From: Blautia luti
GTDB lineage: Bacteria > Bacillota > Clostridia > Lachnospirales > Lachnospiraceae
Reading direction: 5' to 3'
DNA: 64,000 nucleotides
Assembly: GCF_033096465.1 (NCBI RefSeq)
Contig: NZ_AP028156.1
Span: forward strand, 1,446,501 to 1,510,500
Shown here: positions 51,634 to 60,850 of the stretch, piece after piece
Position numbering within the stretch: the stretch's first letter is position 1
Layout: every line of letters starts with the position of its first letter
The notes under the pieces: model-generated
Told to the model about the DNA's origin: nothing
The model's database searches: none
The model's input: the letters and a program-made list of their open reading frames with translations, nothing else
Made by a program: the position numbers and the translations under genes

Positions 51634-52575
51634 TCAACGAAGTAAGAGACAGGCGATCATACCTGTCAGTACAGCGTTGAGGCATTTGGACGTCAGGCAG
51701 GGCAGAAGACGCAGGTCTTTGTGCAGGATACTTCTTGTCTGTGCAAGGATGCAGGCACCGCCGGATCCTACAGCAGCTGCAGAAAGGATACAGCAGAATC
51801 TGAAGGGAAGGCCGGAGTCAGCGATGAGAGACAGTCCTGTAGTGATTTCCGTGAATCCCAGCAGAACATACCGGGATACAGGAGAGAATGGCCAGTACAG
51901 GCTGATGCAGCCTGCAAGTATGGAAAACAGGAGAATATATCCCCCAAGCCGGGTGATAGTTTCGAATCCGTTCATAATAGAGACATCCAGAGCGTTGCCC
52001 GATAAGGGAGCGGAAGATGTCTCTTTTTTTTCATCATGTCTGTCTGTATGAGGAACAGAACCTGGCAGGTGGTTTCTGTAAATCAGAAGGCGGAAAATCA
52101 TCATACAGATGAAATCAGACAGAAACAGGCAGAGGAATAATCTGGAAGCAGGAACTTTGTTCAGCAGACAGATCTGCCCCAGGTATGTAATAATAAAAGA
52201 AGGACTGGCATTGTTGCAGAAAGTTGTGAGATATTCCGCTTCCCTGCGGGAAATCTTATGGGATTCATACATGTCAGATGCCAGCTTGGCACCCATGGGA
52301 TATCCACAGAGCATGCCAAGGAGAAACACATATCCACCGTAAACACTTACGCCCAGCAGGAATTCAAACAGGGGCCTGAAAGGAAGCAGGATTTTTTCGA
52401 TGCTTCCGGTATGGATCAGGACGCCGGTAAGAATAATAAATGGCAGAAGTGCAGGTATCAGGCTGTTCAGCCACAGTGTCATGCCTGTGCGGGCAGCAGC
52501 CAGACCTTCCTGAGGGTGGAGCAGAAGAAATACAAGGAGCAGGAGAGTTCCTGCCGTTAATAAAATCCGTTTCAT
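51634..52575 (-). CDS. ylbJ: Sporulation integral membrane protein YlbJ
   Basis: 313 residues from the Met at 52575 (MKRILLTAGTLLLL), with a weak AGGCG five bases upstream; the longer frame to 52629 has no ribosome site. About eight membrane spans, the nucleoside-recognition (GATE) fold, with LGMLCGYPMGAKLASDMYE and FCNNASPSFIITYLG conserved. YlbJ is needed for spore formation in Bacillus. It sits beside rsmD-coaD as there, but on the opposite strand and convergent with the coiled-coil gene. Confidence 0.9.
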   Translation of the reverse strand: MKRILLTAGTLLLLVFLLLHPQEGLAAARTGMTLWLNSLIPALLPFIILTGVLIHTGSIEKILLPFRPLFEFLLGVSVYGGYVFLLGMLCGYPMGAKLASDMYESHKISRREAEYLTTFCNNASPSFIITYLGQICLLNKVPASRLFLCLFLSDFICMMIFRLLIYRNHLPGSVPHTDRHDEKKETSSAPLSGNALDVSIMNGFETITRLGGYILLFSILAGCISLYWPFSPVSRYVLLGFTEITTGLSLIADSGLPFRFCCILSAAAVGSGGACILAQTRSILHKDLRLLPCLTSKCLNAVLTGMIACLLLR

Positions 52576-52723
52576 ATACGCCTGAGATTTTTTATTTAAT
52601 CTTATGGTGTTTATTGAAAATAAATTCATTGCTGTTTACACATAATAATATCCTGTGTCAGGAAAGCGAACAGGGAAAAGGACAGCAGCAACAGGTAATA
52701 AAATGCATTTTGGAGGTAATAAT

Positions 52724-54175
52724 ATGGCAGTATTAGAGAACTGTGAACCGAAAAGAGTATTTCATTATTTCGAGGAGATCTGCAAGATTCCACACGGTTC
52801 AGGAAATACAAAACAGATCAGTGACTATCTGGTACAGTTTGCGAAAGACCACGGACTGAAATACGTTCAGGATGAAATGAACAATGTAGTAATCTATAAG
52901 CCGGGAACAAAGGGCTATGAGAATGCACCTACTGTAATCCTGCAGGGACATATGGACATGGTATGTGAGAAGCGTCCGGATGTAGAACATGATTTCACGA
53001 AGGATGGCCTGAATCTTTCTGTAGAAGGAGATTATGTATCTGCGAACGGAACCACACTGGGCGGCGATGACGGAATTGCTGTGGCATACGGACTTGCTGT
53101 TCTGGAAAGTGATACCATTGCACATCCTCCTCTGGAAGTATTTATCACAGTAGATGAGGAAATCGGTCTTCTGGGTGCTGTAGGATTTGACTGCAGTGTG
53201 CTGAAGGGAAGAAGATTCATCAACCTTGATTCCGAAGCAGAAGGAAGTCTCTGGATCAGCTGCGCAGGAGGACTCAGCGGAGTCAGCCACCTTCCTGTAG
53301 CCAGAGTGGAAGCCAAAGGACAGAAACTGAATGTAAAGATCGCAGGTCTTATGGGCGGACATTCCGGAGCTGAAATTGATAAAAACCGTGCAAATGCCAA
53401 CGCTCTTCTGGGAACTTTCCTGTATGGACTGAAGAAAAAAGCAGACTATGAGCTGATCAGCGTGCAGGGTGGACAGAAGGACAATGCGATCACCAGAGAG
53501 TCTGTGGCAGAACTTCTGACAGATGCTGAGAATGCAGAAACTGTAAAAGCATATGCTGTTCAGATGCAGGAAGCATGGAGAGAAGAATACGCAGGAACAG
53601 ATGAAGGGATCACAGTACAGGTGACTGACGAAGGTGAGAAAGAAGTCAGGGTTCTTCATCCAACCAGCAAAGAAAAAGTGGTATTCTACCTGATGAATGT
53701 ACCTTACGGTATCCGTAAGATGAGTGGAACCATTTCCGGACTGGTAGAGACATCTTCCAATATCGGAATCCTGACTACGTCTGAAGATGAAGTTATGGCA
53801 AGCTCCAGCATTCGAAGCTCTGTGGAGACAGCACGTGATGCGCTGTCTGATAAGATCGAATACCTGACAGAATTCCTTGGCGGAGAATATGAGAGACAGG
53901 GTGTTTATCCTGCATGGGAATACCGCAAGGAATCACCTCTTCGTGATAAGATGGTAGAGATCTATGAAGAAATGTACGGAGAGAAGCCAAACGTAGTAGC
54001 CATTCATGCAGGACTGGAATGCGGTCTGTTCTATAAGAAGATGGACAATCTGGACTGTGTTTCCCTGGGACCGGATATGAAGGATATTCATACATCAGAA
54101 GAAGTTCTCAGTATTTCTTCCACAGAACGTGTATGGAAGTATCTGGTAAAAGTTCTCGAAGCATTAAAAGACTGA
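52724..54175 (+). CDS. pepD: Aminoacyl-histidine dipeptidase (cytosol non-specific dipeptidase, M20)
   Basis: 483 residues from ATG 52724, set by GGAGGTAATAAT. Metal residues are in LQGHMDMVCEKRPD, GGDDGIAVAYGLA, TVDEEIGLLGA and NLDSEAEGSL, followed by the M20 dimerisation insert. It hydrolyses dipeptides with broad specificity, including carnosine-like ones. Monocistronic, terminator after. Confidence 0.96.
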   Translation: MAVLENCEPKRVFHYFEEICKIPHGSGNTKQISDYLVQFAKDHGLKYVQDEMNNVVIYKPGTKGYENAPTVILQGHMDMVCEKRPDVEHDFTKDGLNLSVEGDYVSANGTTLGGDDGIAVAYGLAVLESDTIAHPPLEVFITVDEEIGLLGAVGFDCSVLKGRRFINLDSEAEGSLWISCAGGLSGVSHLPVARVEAKGQKLNVKIAGLMGGHSGAEIDKNRANANALLGTFLYGLKKKADYELISVQGGQKDNAITRESVAELLTDAENAETVKAYAVQMQEAWREEYAGTDEGITVQVTDEGEKEVRVLHPTSKEKVVFYLMNVPYGIRKMSGTISGLVETSSNIGILTTSEDEVMASSSIRSSVETARDALSDKIEYLTEFLGGEYERQGVYPAWEYRKESPLRDKMVEIYEEMYGEKPNVVAIHAGLECGLFYKKMDNLDCVSLGPDMKDIHTSEEVLSISSTERVWKYLVKVLEALKD

Positions 54176-54211
54176 TCCGCAACATAAAAACAAAATTATA
54201 AGCAAAATTAT

Positions 54212-54260
54212 AAGCAGGTCTCCTGTTTCTGAAAGAACAGGAAGGCCTGCTTCTTTTTTT
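54212..54260 (+). terminator. Terminator after pepD
   Basis: AAGCAGG/CCTGCTT and CCTGTT/AACAGG stems stacked around TCTGAAAG, then seven T. Confidence 0.9.
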
Positions 54261-54296
54261 GAAACCAATTCTGAAACCGGTTCTAAAACCATTTCA
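54261..54296. repeat. Three 12-base tandem repeats upstream of the M23 gene
   Basis: GAAACCAATTCT, GAAACCGGTTCT and AAAACCATTTCA lie in tandem directly after the pepD terminator, 42 bases before the next gene. The -AACC-TTC- core recurs every 12 bases. Confidence 0.5.
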
Positions 54297-54338
54297 CCTC
54301 GCATATAGTATTATCAGAATGCCGGGGAGTTTTGGGCT

Positions 54339-55142
54339 ATGCGTAAAAATATTCTGATCCTGTGTGTGATGATTCCCATACTGGTGATAATGACAGATAT
54401 CCTGATGAAAAGAAGCCAGGTATCCTGCCTGTCCGAAAATACCTGTGAAACAGCAGAATTCAGGGAACAGCATCTGTCGGGGAGGCTTTATGAGGAACTG
54501 TCAGGTTCCGGGAATTTCGCAGATGATCTTACAGTGACCATGCTCCACGGGAAATTCTCTCCCGATGAAATATGGACAGATTCTGTCCTGTACAGAAAAT
54601 ACAAACCAACGGAATACTTCCGGCTGAGAAAAGCTTATCAGGCAGTGTGGCTTGATCTGAAATACTTTCCCATAGCGGATAACGGACATTCCGGAGATAA
54701 AATAAGTTTCGAAAATACTTACGGAGCGCCCAGGACTTACGGCGGGCGGCGGATTCATGAAGGCTGTGACCTTTTCGGTGAGAAGAAGCAGTCCGGCTAT
54801 TATCCTGTCCTTTCCATGACAGACGGAACTGTGGAAAAGATCGGATGGCTTCCATTAGGAGGTTACAGGATCGGTATTCGCGCTTCTTACGGCGGGTACT
54901 TTTATTATGCACATCTGTCCGGCTATGAGAAGGAATTTAAAGAAGGCGATCCGGTAGAAGCAGGGGAGATCCTGGGATATATGGGGAATACTGGATACGG
55001 AGAAGAAGGAACTGCTGCCATGTTTCCGGTACATCTTCACCTGGGAATTTATATTGAAACACCAAACCATAAAGAATTGAGCGTGAACCCATACTGGGTC
55101 CTGAAAGCTATTTCTAAAAAAATCAGAAACTGTTCATATTAG
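54339..55142 (+). CDS. M23-family metallopeptidase, membrane anchored
   Basis: 267 residues; N-terminal membrane anchor or signal (ILILCVMIPILVIMTDIL), a 100-residue linker domain, then an M23 (LytM) domain with zinc ligands in IHEGCDLFG and PVHLHLGIY, and YYAHLSGYEKEFKEGDPVE as the usual third block. It should cleave peptidoglycan crossbridges; a role at the forespore (SpoIIQ-like) or in division is possible but not shown. GGGGAG before ATG. Confidence 0.88.
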   Translation: MRKNILILCVMIPILVIMTDILMKRSQVSCLSENTCETAEFREQHLSGRLYEELSGSGNFADDLTVTMLHGKFSPDEIWTDSVLYRKYKPTEYFRLRKAYQAVWLDLKYFPIADNGHSGDKISFENTYGAPRTYGGRRIHEGCDLFGEKKQSGYYPVLSMTDGTVEKIGWLPLGGYRIGIRASYGGYFYYAHLSGYEKEFKEGDPVEAGEILGYMGNTGYGEEGTAAMFPVHLHLGIYIETPNHKELSVNPYWVLKAISKKIRNCSY

Positions 55143-55206
55143 CGAGATATTTTTTTAAATCTATGCTATAATAACAAAATGTATGAAATGCAAGGAGCGA
55201 GTGAAA

Positions 55207-56019
55207 ATGGAAATACAGTTATGGAGAAGCATTTTATGCCCGTATGAACTGGCTGTGAGAGAGCTGGAAGTGAAATTTAATCATATTATTGAGGAATGTA
55301 AAGAAAATGATATATACTGCCCCATCGAACAGGTAGAAGGCAGAGTGAAAAGTGTAAGCAGCATTCTGGAGAAAATGCAGCGCAAACATATCCCCATGGA
55401 GCGCATGGAAGAAGAGGTGGAGGATATTGCAGGCGTGCGTATTATCTGCCAGTTTGAAGAAGATATTGAGACAGTTGCTTCTCTGATCCAGAAAAGAAGC
55501 GACATGATCATAAAAAGTGAGAAAAATTATCTGAAACATATCAAACAGAGCGGATACAGAAGTTACCATCTGATCATTTATTACACGGTAGATACAGTAA
55601 AAGGCCCCAAGAAACTTCAGGCGGAAATCCAGATCCGTACCATGGCCATGAATTTCTGGGCTACCATCGAGCATTCCCTTCAGTACAAATATAAAGGGGA
55701 TATGCCGGAACATGTAGCAGAGCGTTTGAGTAAAGCCGCAGATGCGATCAATGCCCTTGACAGAGAGATGTCTTCTGTAAGAAATGAGATCATGGATGCA
55801 CAGAATTCCTCCCAGATGCAGTCCAATCTGGTGAAAGATATCCTGATCAATATCGAGAATCTTTACAAGCTGGCTAACAAGAGGGAGATCATGAAGATCC
55901 AGGACGAATTCCTGCGAGTGTTCAGAACCAAAGATCTCCAGCAGCTGGAGCGCTTCCACAGACAGCTTGACATTATCTCAGAGGGTTACCGTGCGCAGGC
56001 TGTATATCACCATGTATGA
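55207..56019 (+). CDS. Small alarmone synthetase (RelQ/YjbM-like (p)ppGpp synthetase)
   Basis: 270 residues from ATG 55207, nine bases after AGGAG. The synthetase domain only: VEDIAGVRIICQFEEDIETV, QSGYRSYHLIIYY and QAEIQIRTMAMNFWATIEHSL; no HD hydrolase, TGS or ACT domain. It makes pppGpp from GTP or GDP. An extended -10 (TGCTATAAT, ending 55172) lies upstream. The C-terminal helices (about 190-270) are longer than usual. Confidence 0.93.
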   Translation: MEIQLWRSILCPYELAVRELEVKFNHIIEECKENDIYCPIEQVEGRVKSVSSILEKMQRKHIPMERMEEEVEDIAGVRIICQFEEDIETVASLIQKRSDMIIKSEKNYLKHIKQSGYRSYHLIIYYTVDTVKGPKKLQAEIQIRTMAMNFWATIEHSLQYKYKGDMPEHVAERLSKAADAINALDREMSSVRNEIMDAQNSSQMQSNLVKDILINIENLYKLANKREIMKIQDEFLRVFRTKDLQQLERFHRQLDIISEGYRAQAVYHHV

Positions 56020-56057
56020 CATGCCTTTCATAAGTAATTACATACGAGGAAATATAA

Positions 56058-57950
56058 ATGCAGGATTTTTTACCGGTAAATAAAAAAGAAATGAAAGAGA
56101 GGGGATGGGAACAGGCAGACTTTGTCTACGTGATAGGGGATGCCTATGTGGACCATCCTTCCTTTGGTGCGGCCATTATCAGCAGACTGTTGGAAAGCCG
56201 CGGATATAAAGTGGGGATCATCAGTCAGCCGGACTGGAGAAAGAAAGAGAGTATACAGGTATTCGGCGAACCCAGGCTGGGATTTCTGGTTACAGCCGGA
56301 AATATGGATTCCATGGTCAATCATTACACTGTGTCGAAGAAGCACAGACAGAAGGATTCCTATTCCCCGGGAGGGCAGATGGGACTTCGTCCGGACAGGG
56401 CTGCTATTGTATACAGCAACCTGATCCGTCAGACCTATAAACATACTCCCATCATTCTGGGCGGTATTGAGGCAAGCCTCAGACGTATGGCACATTATGA
56501 CTACTGGGAGAATAAAGTCAAACACAGTATACTGATCGATTCCGGAGCAGACCTGATCTCCTACGGAATGGGAGAACATTCCATTATAGAGATAGCAGAA
56601 TCCCTGGAGAGCGGGATTCCGGTGGAAGAGATCACCTATATCGCAGGAACTGTTTTCAAGTGTAAAGATCTGGACCGTGTGTACGAGCCCATTGTTCTTC
56701 CTTCTTATGAAGAAGTAAAAGAGGACAAAAAGACCTACGCGGACAGCTTTGCCATACAATACCAGAATACGGACCCGTTCAGCGCCAGACCAATGGCGGA
56801 ATTTTACGGAAGCAGGGGATATGTGGTACAGAATCCTCCGGCACTGCCGCTGTCGCAGGAGGAAATGGATGATGTCTATGCACTTCCCTATACAGAAAGA
56901 GTTCATCCCATGTATGAGAAACAGGGCGGGATCCCGGCACTGGAAGAGATTAAATTCAGCCTGACGAGCAACAGAGGATGCTTCGGAGGTTGTAATTTCT
57001 GTGCCCTGACATTTCATCAGGGAAGGATCCTGCAGACCAGAAGCCATGAATCCCTGATCGAAGAGGCTGAGCGTATGACAAGGGATCCTGAATTTAAAGG
57101 ATACATTCACGATGTAGGCGGGCCTACTGCTGATTTCCGTCAGCCATCCTGTCAGAAACAGCTGACCAAGGGAGTATGTAAGAACAGACAGTGCCTTTTC
57201 CCGGAACCATGTAAGAACCTGAAGGTGGATCATTCAGACTATGTGACACTGCTTCGCAAACTGCGCCAGATCCCGGGAGTTAAGAAAGTATTTATCCGCT
57301 CCGGTGTCCGCTTTGACTATGTGGTGGCAGACAGGGACAAAACATTTCTGAATGAACTTGTGGAACATCATGTCAGCGGCCAGCTCCGTGTGGCACCGGA
57401 ACATGTATCTGATCAGGTACTGAAATATATGGGGAAACCCTGCCACAGTGTTTATGAAGAGTTTCTGCGGGAGTATGATAAGGCAAATAAAAGGACAGGC
57501 AGACAGCAGTATGCAGTGCCCTACTTTATGTCTTCCCATCCGGGCTGTACCATGAAAGAGGCTGTGAAGCTGGCGGAATATGTAAGAGATCTGGGATTTA
57601 CCCCGGAACAGGTGCAGGATTTTTACCCTACACCATCCACTCTTTCTACCTGTATGTATTATACAGGGATCCATCCCCTCACAGGCGAAAAGGTATATGT
57701 GCCCAGAAATCCCCATGAAAAAGCCATCCAGCGTGCACTGATGCAGTACAAGAATCCTGAAAACAGAGAACTGGTCCTGGAAGGGCTGAAGCTTGCAGGG
57801 CGTATGGATCTGGTAGGTTACGGGCCGAAATGTCTGATCCGTCCCATCCGTGAGAAACAGGAGAAAAAGAACGGAAATGATCGAAGAAATCAGAACAGGA
57901 AAACCATTCGAAATGTACACAAGAAGAACCCTAAAGGAGGGCGCAGATGA
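56058..57950 (+). CDS. ygiQ: YgiQ-family radical SAM protein
   Basis: 630 residues. N-terminal YgiQ domain (FVYVIGDAYVDHPSFGAAII), radical SAM cluster motif RGCFGGCNFCALTFHQGR (C-x3-C-x2-C, about 310-320) and VRFDYVVADRD further on. Function unknown in all hosts; large conserved proteins. Overlaps the next gene by 4 bases. Confidence 0.95.
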   Translation: MQDFLPVNKKEMKERGWEQADFVYVIGDAYVDHPSFGAAIISRLLESRGYKVGIISQPDWRKKESIQVFGEPRLGFLVTAGNMDSMVNHYTVSKKHRQKDSYSPGGQMGLRPDRAAIVYSNLIRQTYKHTPIILGGIEASLRRMAHYDYWENKVKHSILIDSGADLISYGMGEHSIIEIAESLESGIPVEEITYIAGTVFKCKDLDRVYEPIVLPSYEEVKEDKKTYADSFAIQYQNTDPFSARPMAEFYGSRGYVVQNPPALPLSQEEMDDVYALPYTERVHPMYEKQGGIPALEEIKFSLTSNRGCFGGCNFCALTFHQGRILQTRSHESLIEEAERMTRDPEFKGYIHDVGGPTADFRQPSCQKQLTKGVCKNRQCLFPEPCKNLKVDHSDYVTLLRKLRQIPGVKKVFIRSGVRFDYVVADRDKTFLNELVEHHVSGQLRVAPEHVSDQVLKYMGKPCHSVYEEFLREYDKANKRTGRQQYAVPYFMSSHPGCTMKEAVKLAEYVRDLGFTPEQVQDFYPTPSTLSTCMYYTGIHPLTGEKVYVPRNPHEKAIQRALMQYKNPENRELVLEGLKLAGRMDLVGYGPKCLIRPIREKQEKKNGNDRRNQNRKTIRNVHKKNPKGGRR

Positions 57951-58561
57951 CAAAAAAGAAGAGAATTCCCAAGGGAGAATGGGGATATTTTAAAAGTGAG
58001 AAGAAAAGACGCATGATCATCACGGCAGTATTGTTTGCAGTACCGCTGTTTATCTTTTTTACTTCCTGGATCTATTTTAAGACCAGAATGACCATCTGGA
58101 CAGTTGTGGCAGTGGTAGGATGTCTTCCGGCATGCAAATCCGCAGTGAGCCTGATCATGATCCTGAAATGCAGACCACTGGATGAGACATTATATAAGAA
58201 AATCCGGGAACATCAGGACAGACTTGACATGGCATATGAGATGTATATGACCTTTTATGAAAAAAGTGCTTACATTGATGCAGTGGCAGTCTGCGGAAAC
58301 ACAGTAGCAGCCTACAGCAGCGATCCGAAGATCAATGCAGCCTTTATGGAGGAAAATGCCCAGAAGATCATCCGCAAAAACGGTTATAAAGCAACTGTAA
58401 AAATCTTTACAGACCTCCGTCCGTTTCTGGAGCGTCTGGATTCCATGAATGCCCATAAGGAATCTCTGGAAGAAGGAATTAAATTCACTCCGGATGAAAA
58501 ATACCCGGATCTTTCCAGAAATGAACTGATCCGCCAGACCATACTGGCTATCTGTTTATAA
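57947..58561 (+). CDS. Conserved hypothetical membrane protein, 204 residues
   Basis: Not a family I recognise by name. A basic N-terminus (MTKKKRIPKGEWGYFKSEKK) is followed by two membrane spans (about 24-42 and 48-74) and a cytosolic helical domain (EHQDRLDMAYEMYMTFYEKS, DEKYPDLSRNELIRQTI). Translationally coupled to ygiQ (ATGA overlap) and just before the pseudouridine synthase gene, so it is probably part of the same operon. Confidence 0.82.
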   Translation: MTKKKRIPKGEWGYFKSEKKRRMIITAVLFAVPLFIFFTSWIYFKTRMTIWTVVAVVGCLPACKSAVSLIMILKCRPLDETLYKKIREHQDRLDMAYEMYMTFYEKSAYIDAVAVCGNTVAAYSSDPKINAAFMEENAQKIIRKNGYKATVKIFTDLRPFLERLDSMNAHKESLEEGIKFTPDEKYPDLSRNELIRQTILAICL

Positions 58562-58607
58562 GATCATGACAGAGTCATCGCATAACAGACAGGAGTCACA
58601 GTGACGA

Positions 58608-59630
58608 ATGAAAGAATTTATTATAGAAGAAAATGAAGCCGGACAGCGCTTCGACAAATACCTGGCAAAGCTTCTTCGTGAAGCACCCAAGAGCTTTTTC
58701 TACAAAATGCTCCGCAAAAAGAACATTACCCTGAACGGAAAAAAAGCTACAGGAAATGAGAAACTTCAAAAGGGGGATGCCGTTAAGCTGTTCCTGAGTG
58801 ATGAAACCTTCGGGAAGTTTGCAGGAAATACCCAGGTGGAAAGGGCTTACTGTCAGCTGGATATTATTTATGAGGATAAGGATATAGTGGTGATCAACAA
58901 ACCGGCAGGAATGCTTTCCCAGCCTGCGGACGATGGAACGCCATCTCTGGTAGAATATCTCATTGGATATCTGCTGCAGAAAGGTGATCTGACAGAAGAA
59001 CAGCTGCAGACATTCCGTCCATCTGTGTGCAACCGTCTGGACCGCAATACCAGCGGCATGGTATGCGCGGGCAAAAGTCTGGCAGGCCTGCAGTTTCTGT
59101 CAGAAATTTTTCACGACCGCACCCTTCATAAATATTATCTGTGCCTGGTAAAAGGCAAAATAGAAAAGAAATCCCATATCAAAGGCTGGCTGCACAAGGA
59201 TCAGAAAACCAACAAAGTGACAGTAAGCCGGGAGAAAATACCGGATTCCCTTGCTATAGAAACAGGCTACCGGCCTCTTGGAAATAACGGCAGGGTCACT
59301 TTGCTTGAAGTGGAGCTGCTCACAGGAAGAACCCACCAGATCCGTGCCCATTTAAGCAGTATCGAACATCCCCTGCTGGGAGACGGGAAATACGGAGACA
59401 GGGAATTTAACAGGCAGTATACAGGTGAAGGTGTGAAATATCAGCTTCTTCATGCATATAAACTTGTCATTCCCCAGACAGGGCAGACATTCACGGCACC
59501 TGTCCCGGAGCTGTTTTATCATATTATCACAGAAGAACATCTGGAGGAGGCATATCATGAAAATCTGGAGAGAAATATGGGATTACGCCAGGATGATCAT
59601 ACTGGTGGTGATCGTTGTGACACTCATTAA
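58608..59630 (+). CDS. RluC/RluD-family 23S rRNA pseudouridine synthase
   Basis: 340 residues: N-terminal S4-like RNA-binding domain (GQRFDKYLAKLLREAPKSFF), then the RsuA/RluD fold with VVINKPAGMLSQP, catalytic Asp in CNRLDRNTSGMV and LLTGRTHQIRAHL. The final ~24 codons overlap the signal peptidase gene in another frame. The position it modifies (RluC, D or another) is not decidable from sequence. Confidence 0.93.
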   Translation: MKEFIIEENEAGQRFDKYLAKLLREAPKSFFYKMLRKKNITLNGKKATGNEKLQKGDAVKLFLSDETFGKFAGNTQVERAYCQLDIIYEDKDIVVINKPAGMLSQPADDGTPSLVEYLIGYLLQKGDLTEEQLQTFRPSVCNRLDRNTSGMVCAGKSLAGLQFLSEIFHDRTLHKYYLCLVKGKIEKKSHIKGWLHKDQKTNKVTVSREKIPDSLAIETGYRPLGNNGRVTLLEVELLTGRTHQIRAHLSSIEHPLLGDGKYGDREFNRQYTGEGVKYQLLHAYKLVIPQTGQTFTAPVPELFYHIITEEHLEEAYHENLERNMGLRQDDHTGGDRCDTH

Positions 59631-60138
59631 CAATATTGTGCTGATCAATGCAAAGATTCCCTCAGAGTCTATGGAAAATACCATTATGACCGGCGACCGC
59701 ATCTTCGGTTACAGGCTTGCTTATGGCCTGAATATAGATCTTTTCGGACATGAGATCAATAAAAAGTTCAAAGATCCTCAGAGATTTGATATCATTATCT
59801 TTAAGTATCCGGATGATGAAAGCCAGCTGTTTATCAAACGTATCATCGGGCTTCCCGGGGAAAAAGTTCAGATCACAAACGGTAAAGTCTATATCAATGA
59901 TTCCGAAACTCCCCTGGATGACAGTTTCGTGGCTGAAGTTCCCAGAGGAAACTTCGGACCCTATGAGGTGCCGGAAGACAGCTATTTCGTAATGGGTGAC
60001 AACCGCAATCATTCCAGGGATTCCCGCTACTGGAAAACAAGTAATTTCGTAACCTATGACGAGATCGTGGGAAAGGCTGTTGTGCGGTATTATCCATCCA
60101 TAAAACTGTTAAACAACTATAAAGAGAAAGAACAGTAA
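59557..60138 (+). CDS. lepB: Type I signal peptidase
   Basis: 193 residues from ATG 59557, with GGAGGAGG seven bases upstream. One N-terminal membrane span, catalytic S38 in PSESMENTI, K94 in FIKRIIGLPGE and the GDNRNHSRDSRYW box. It removes signal peptides from exported proteins. The start lies 74 bases inside the end of the pseudouridine synthase gene. Confidence 0.96.
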   Translation: MKIWREIWDYARMIILVVIVVTLINNIVLINAKIPSESMENTIMTGDRIFGYRLAYGLNIDLFGHEINKKFKDPQRFDIIIFKYPDDESQLFIKRIIGLPGEKVQITNGKVYINDSETPLDDSFVAEVPRGNFGPYEVPEDSYFVMGDNRNHSRDSRYWKTSNFVTYDEIVGKAVVRYYPSIKLLNNYKEKEQ

Positions 60139-60162
60139 AAAACGGGCAAAGGAGGAAACATT

Positions 60163-60696
60163 TTGGCAACCTGGAATAGCAGAGGCCTGAGAGGTTCAAC
60201 TCTGGAGGAACTGGTAAACCGGACCAATGAACAATACAGGGAAAAAGGACTGGCACTGATCCAGAAAATTCCCACACCTATCACACCGGTCCGTATGGAT
60301 AAAAATAACCGTCACATCACACTGGCATATTTTGAACAGAAGAGTACGGTGGATTATATCGGAGCAGTACAGGGGATCCCTGTATGCTTCGATGCAAAAG
60401 AATGCTGCACGGATACCTTTCCTCTGGCCAATATTCATTCCCATCAGGTGGAATTTATGGAAGCCTTTGAGAAGCAGGGCGGTGTGGCATTTTTTCTTAT
60501 TTTTTTCAGCCATGAGAATCTGTTTTATTATCTTACCCTGAGAGAACTGATAACTTTCTGGAAACGAATGGAACAGGGCGGCAGGAAAAGCTTCCGGAGA
60601 GAAGAACTTACAGCTGAGTACTATCTTGGCAGGAAAGGCGGCTTTTTAGTTCCGTATCTGGAAGGAATCCAGAAAGATTTAAGCCACAGGGATTGA
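60163..60696 (+). CDS. recU: Holliday junction resolvase RecU
   Basis: 177 residues with a TTG start at 60163 (AAAGGAGGAAA upstream). RecU pattern: NRTNEQYREKGLALIQKIPT, KSTVDYIGAVQGIPVCFDAK (acidic nuclease residues), LANIHSHQVEFM and FFLIFF. It cuts Holliday junctions in Firmicutes, replacing RuvC. The stop codon lies within the -35 of the his promoter. Confidence 0.95.
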   Translation: MATWNSRGLRGSTLEELVNRTNEQYREKGLALIQKIPTPITPVRMDKNNRHITLAYFEQKSTVDYIGAVQGIPVCFDAKECCTDTFPLANIHSHQVEFMEAFEKQGGVAFFLIFFSHENLFYYLTLRELITFWKRMEQGGRKSFRREELTAEYYLGRKGGFLVPYLEGIQKDLSHRD

Positions 60697-60721
60697 CAAT
60701 TGTGGAAATACACTTTATAAT
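60693..60721 (+). promoter_or_regulatory. Consensus sigma-A promoter of the his operon
   Basis: TTGACA (60693-60698), exactly 17 bases, TATAAT (60716-60721): both hexamers perfect. The 130-base leader holds a small GACTGCC/GGCAGTT hairpin but I see no T-box or terminator. Confidence 0.85.
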
Positions 60722-60850
60722 TTTATCTAGTTTTCCGTATCAGTATGATAATATGGTAGCACGTTAATGGAATAAAGCACGCAACAGAAGATCATATATC
60801 CGGAAAGACTGCCGCTGGCAGTTCGTATCACAGATGAGGAGGATTATACA

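Noticed and set aside
56070..57233. 387-residue antisense frame within ygiQ
   Set aside because: Opposite strand of a strongly conserved radical SAM gene; no ribosome site or domain.
60722..60850. T-box leader before hisZ
   Set aside because: The conserved T-box core and a terminator are absent; only a small hairpin is present.
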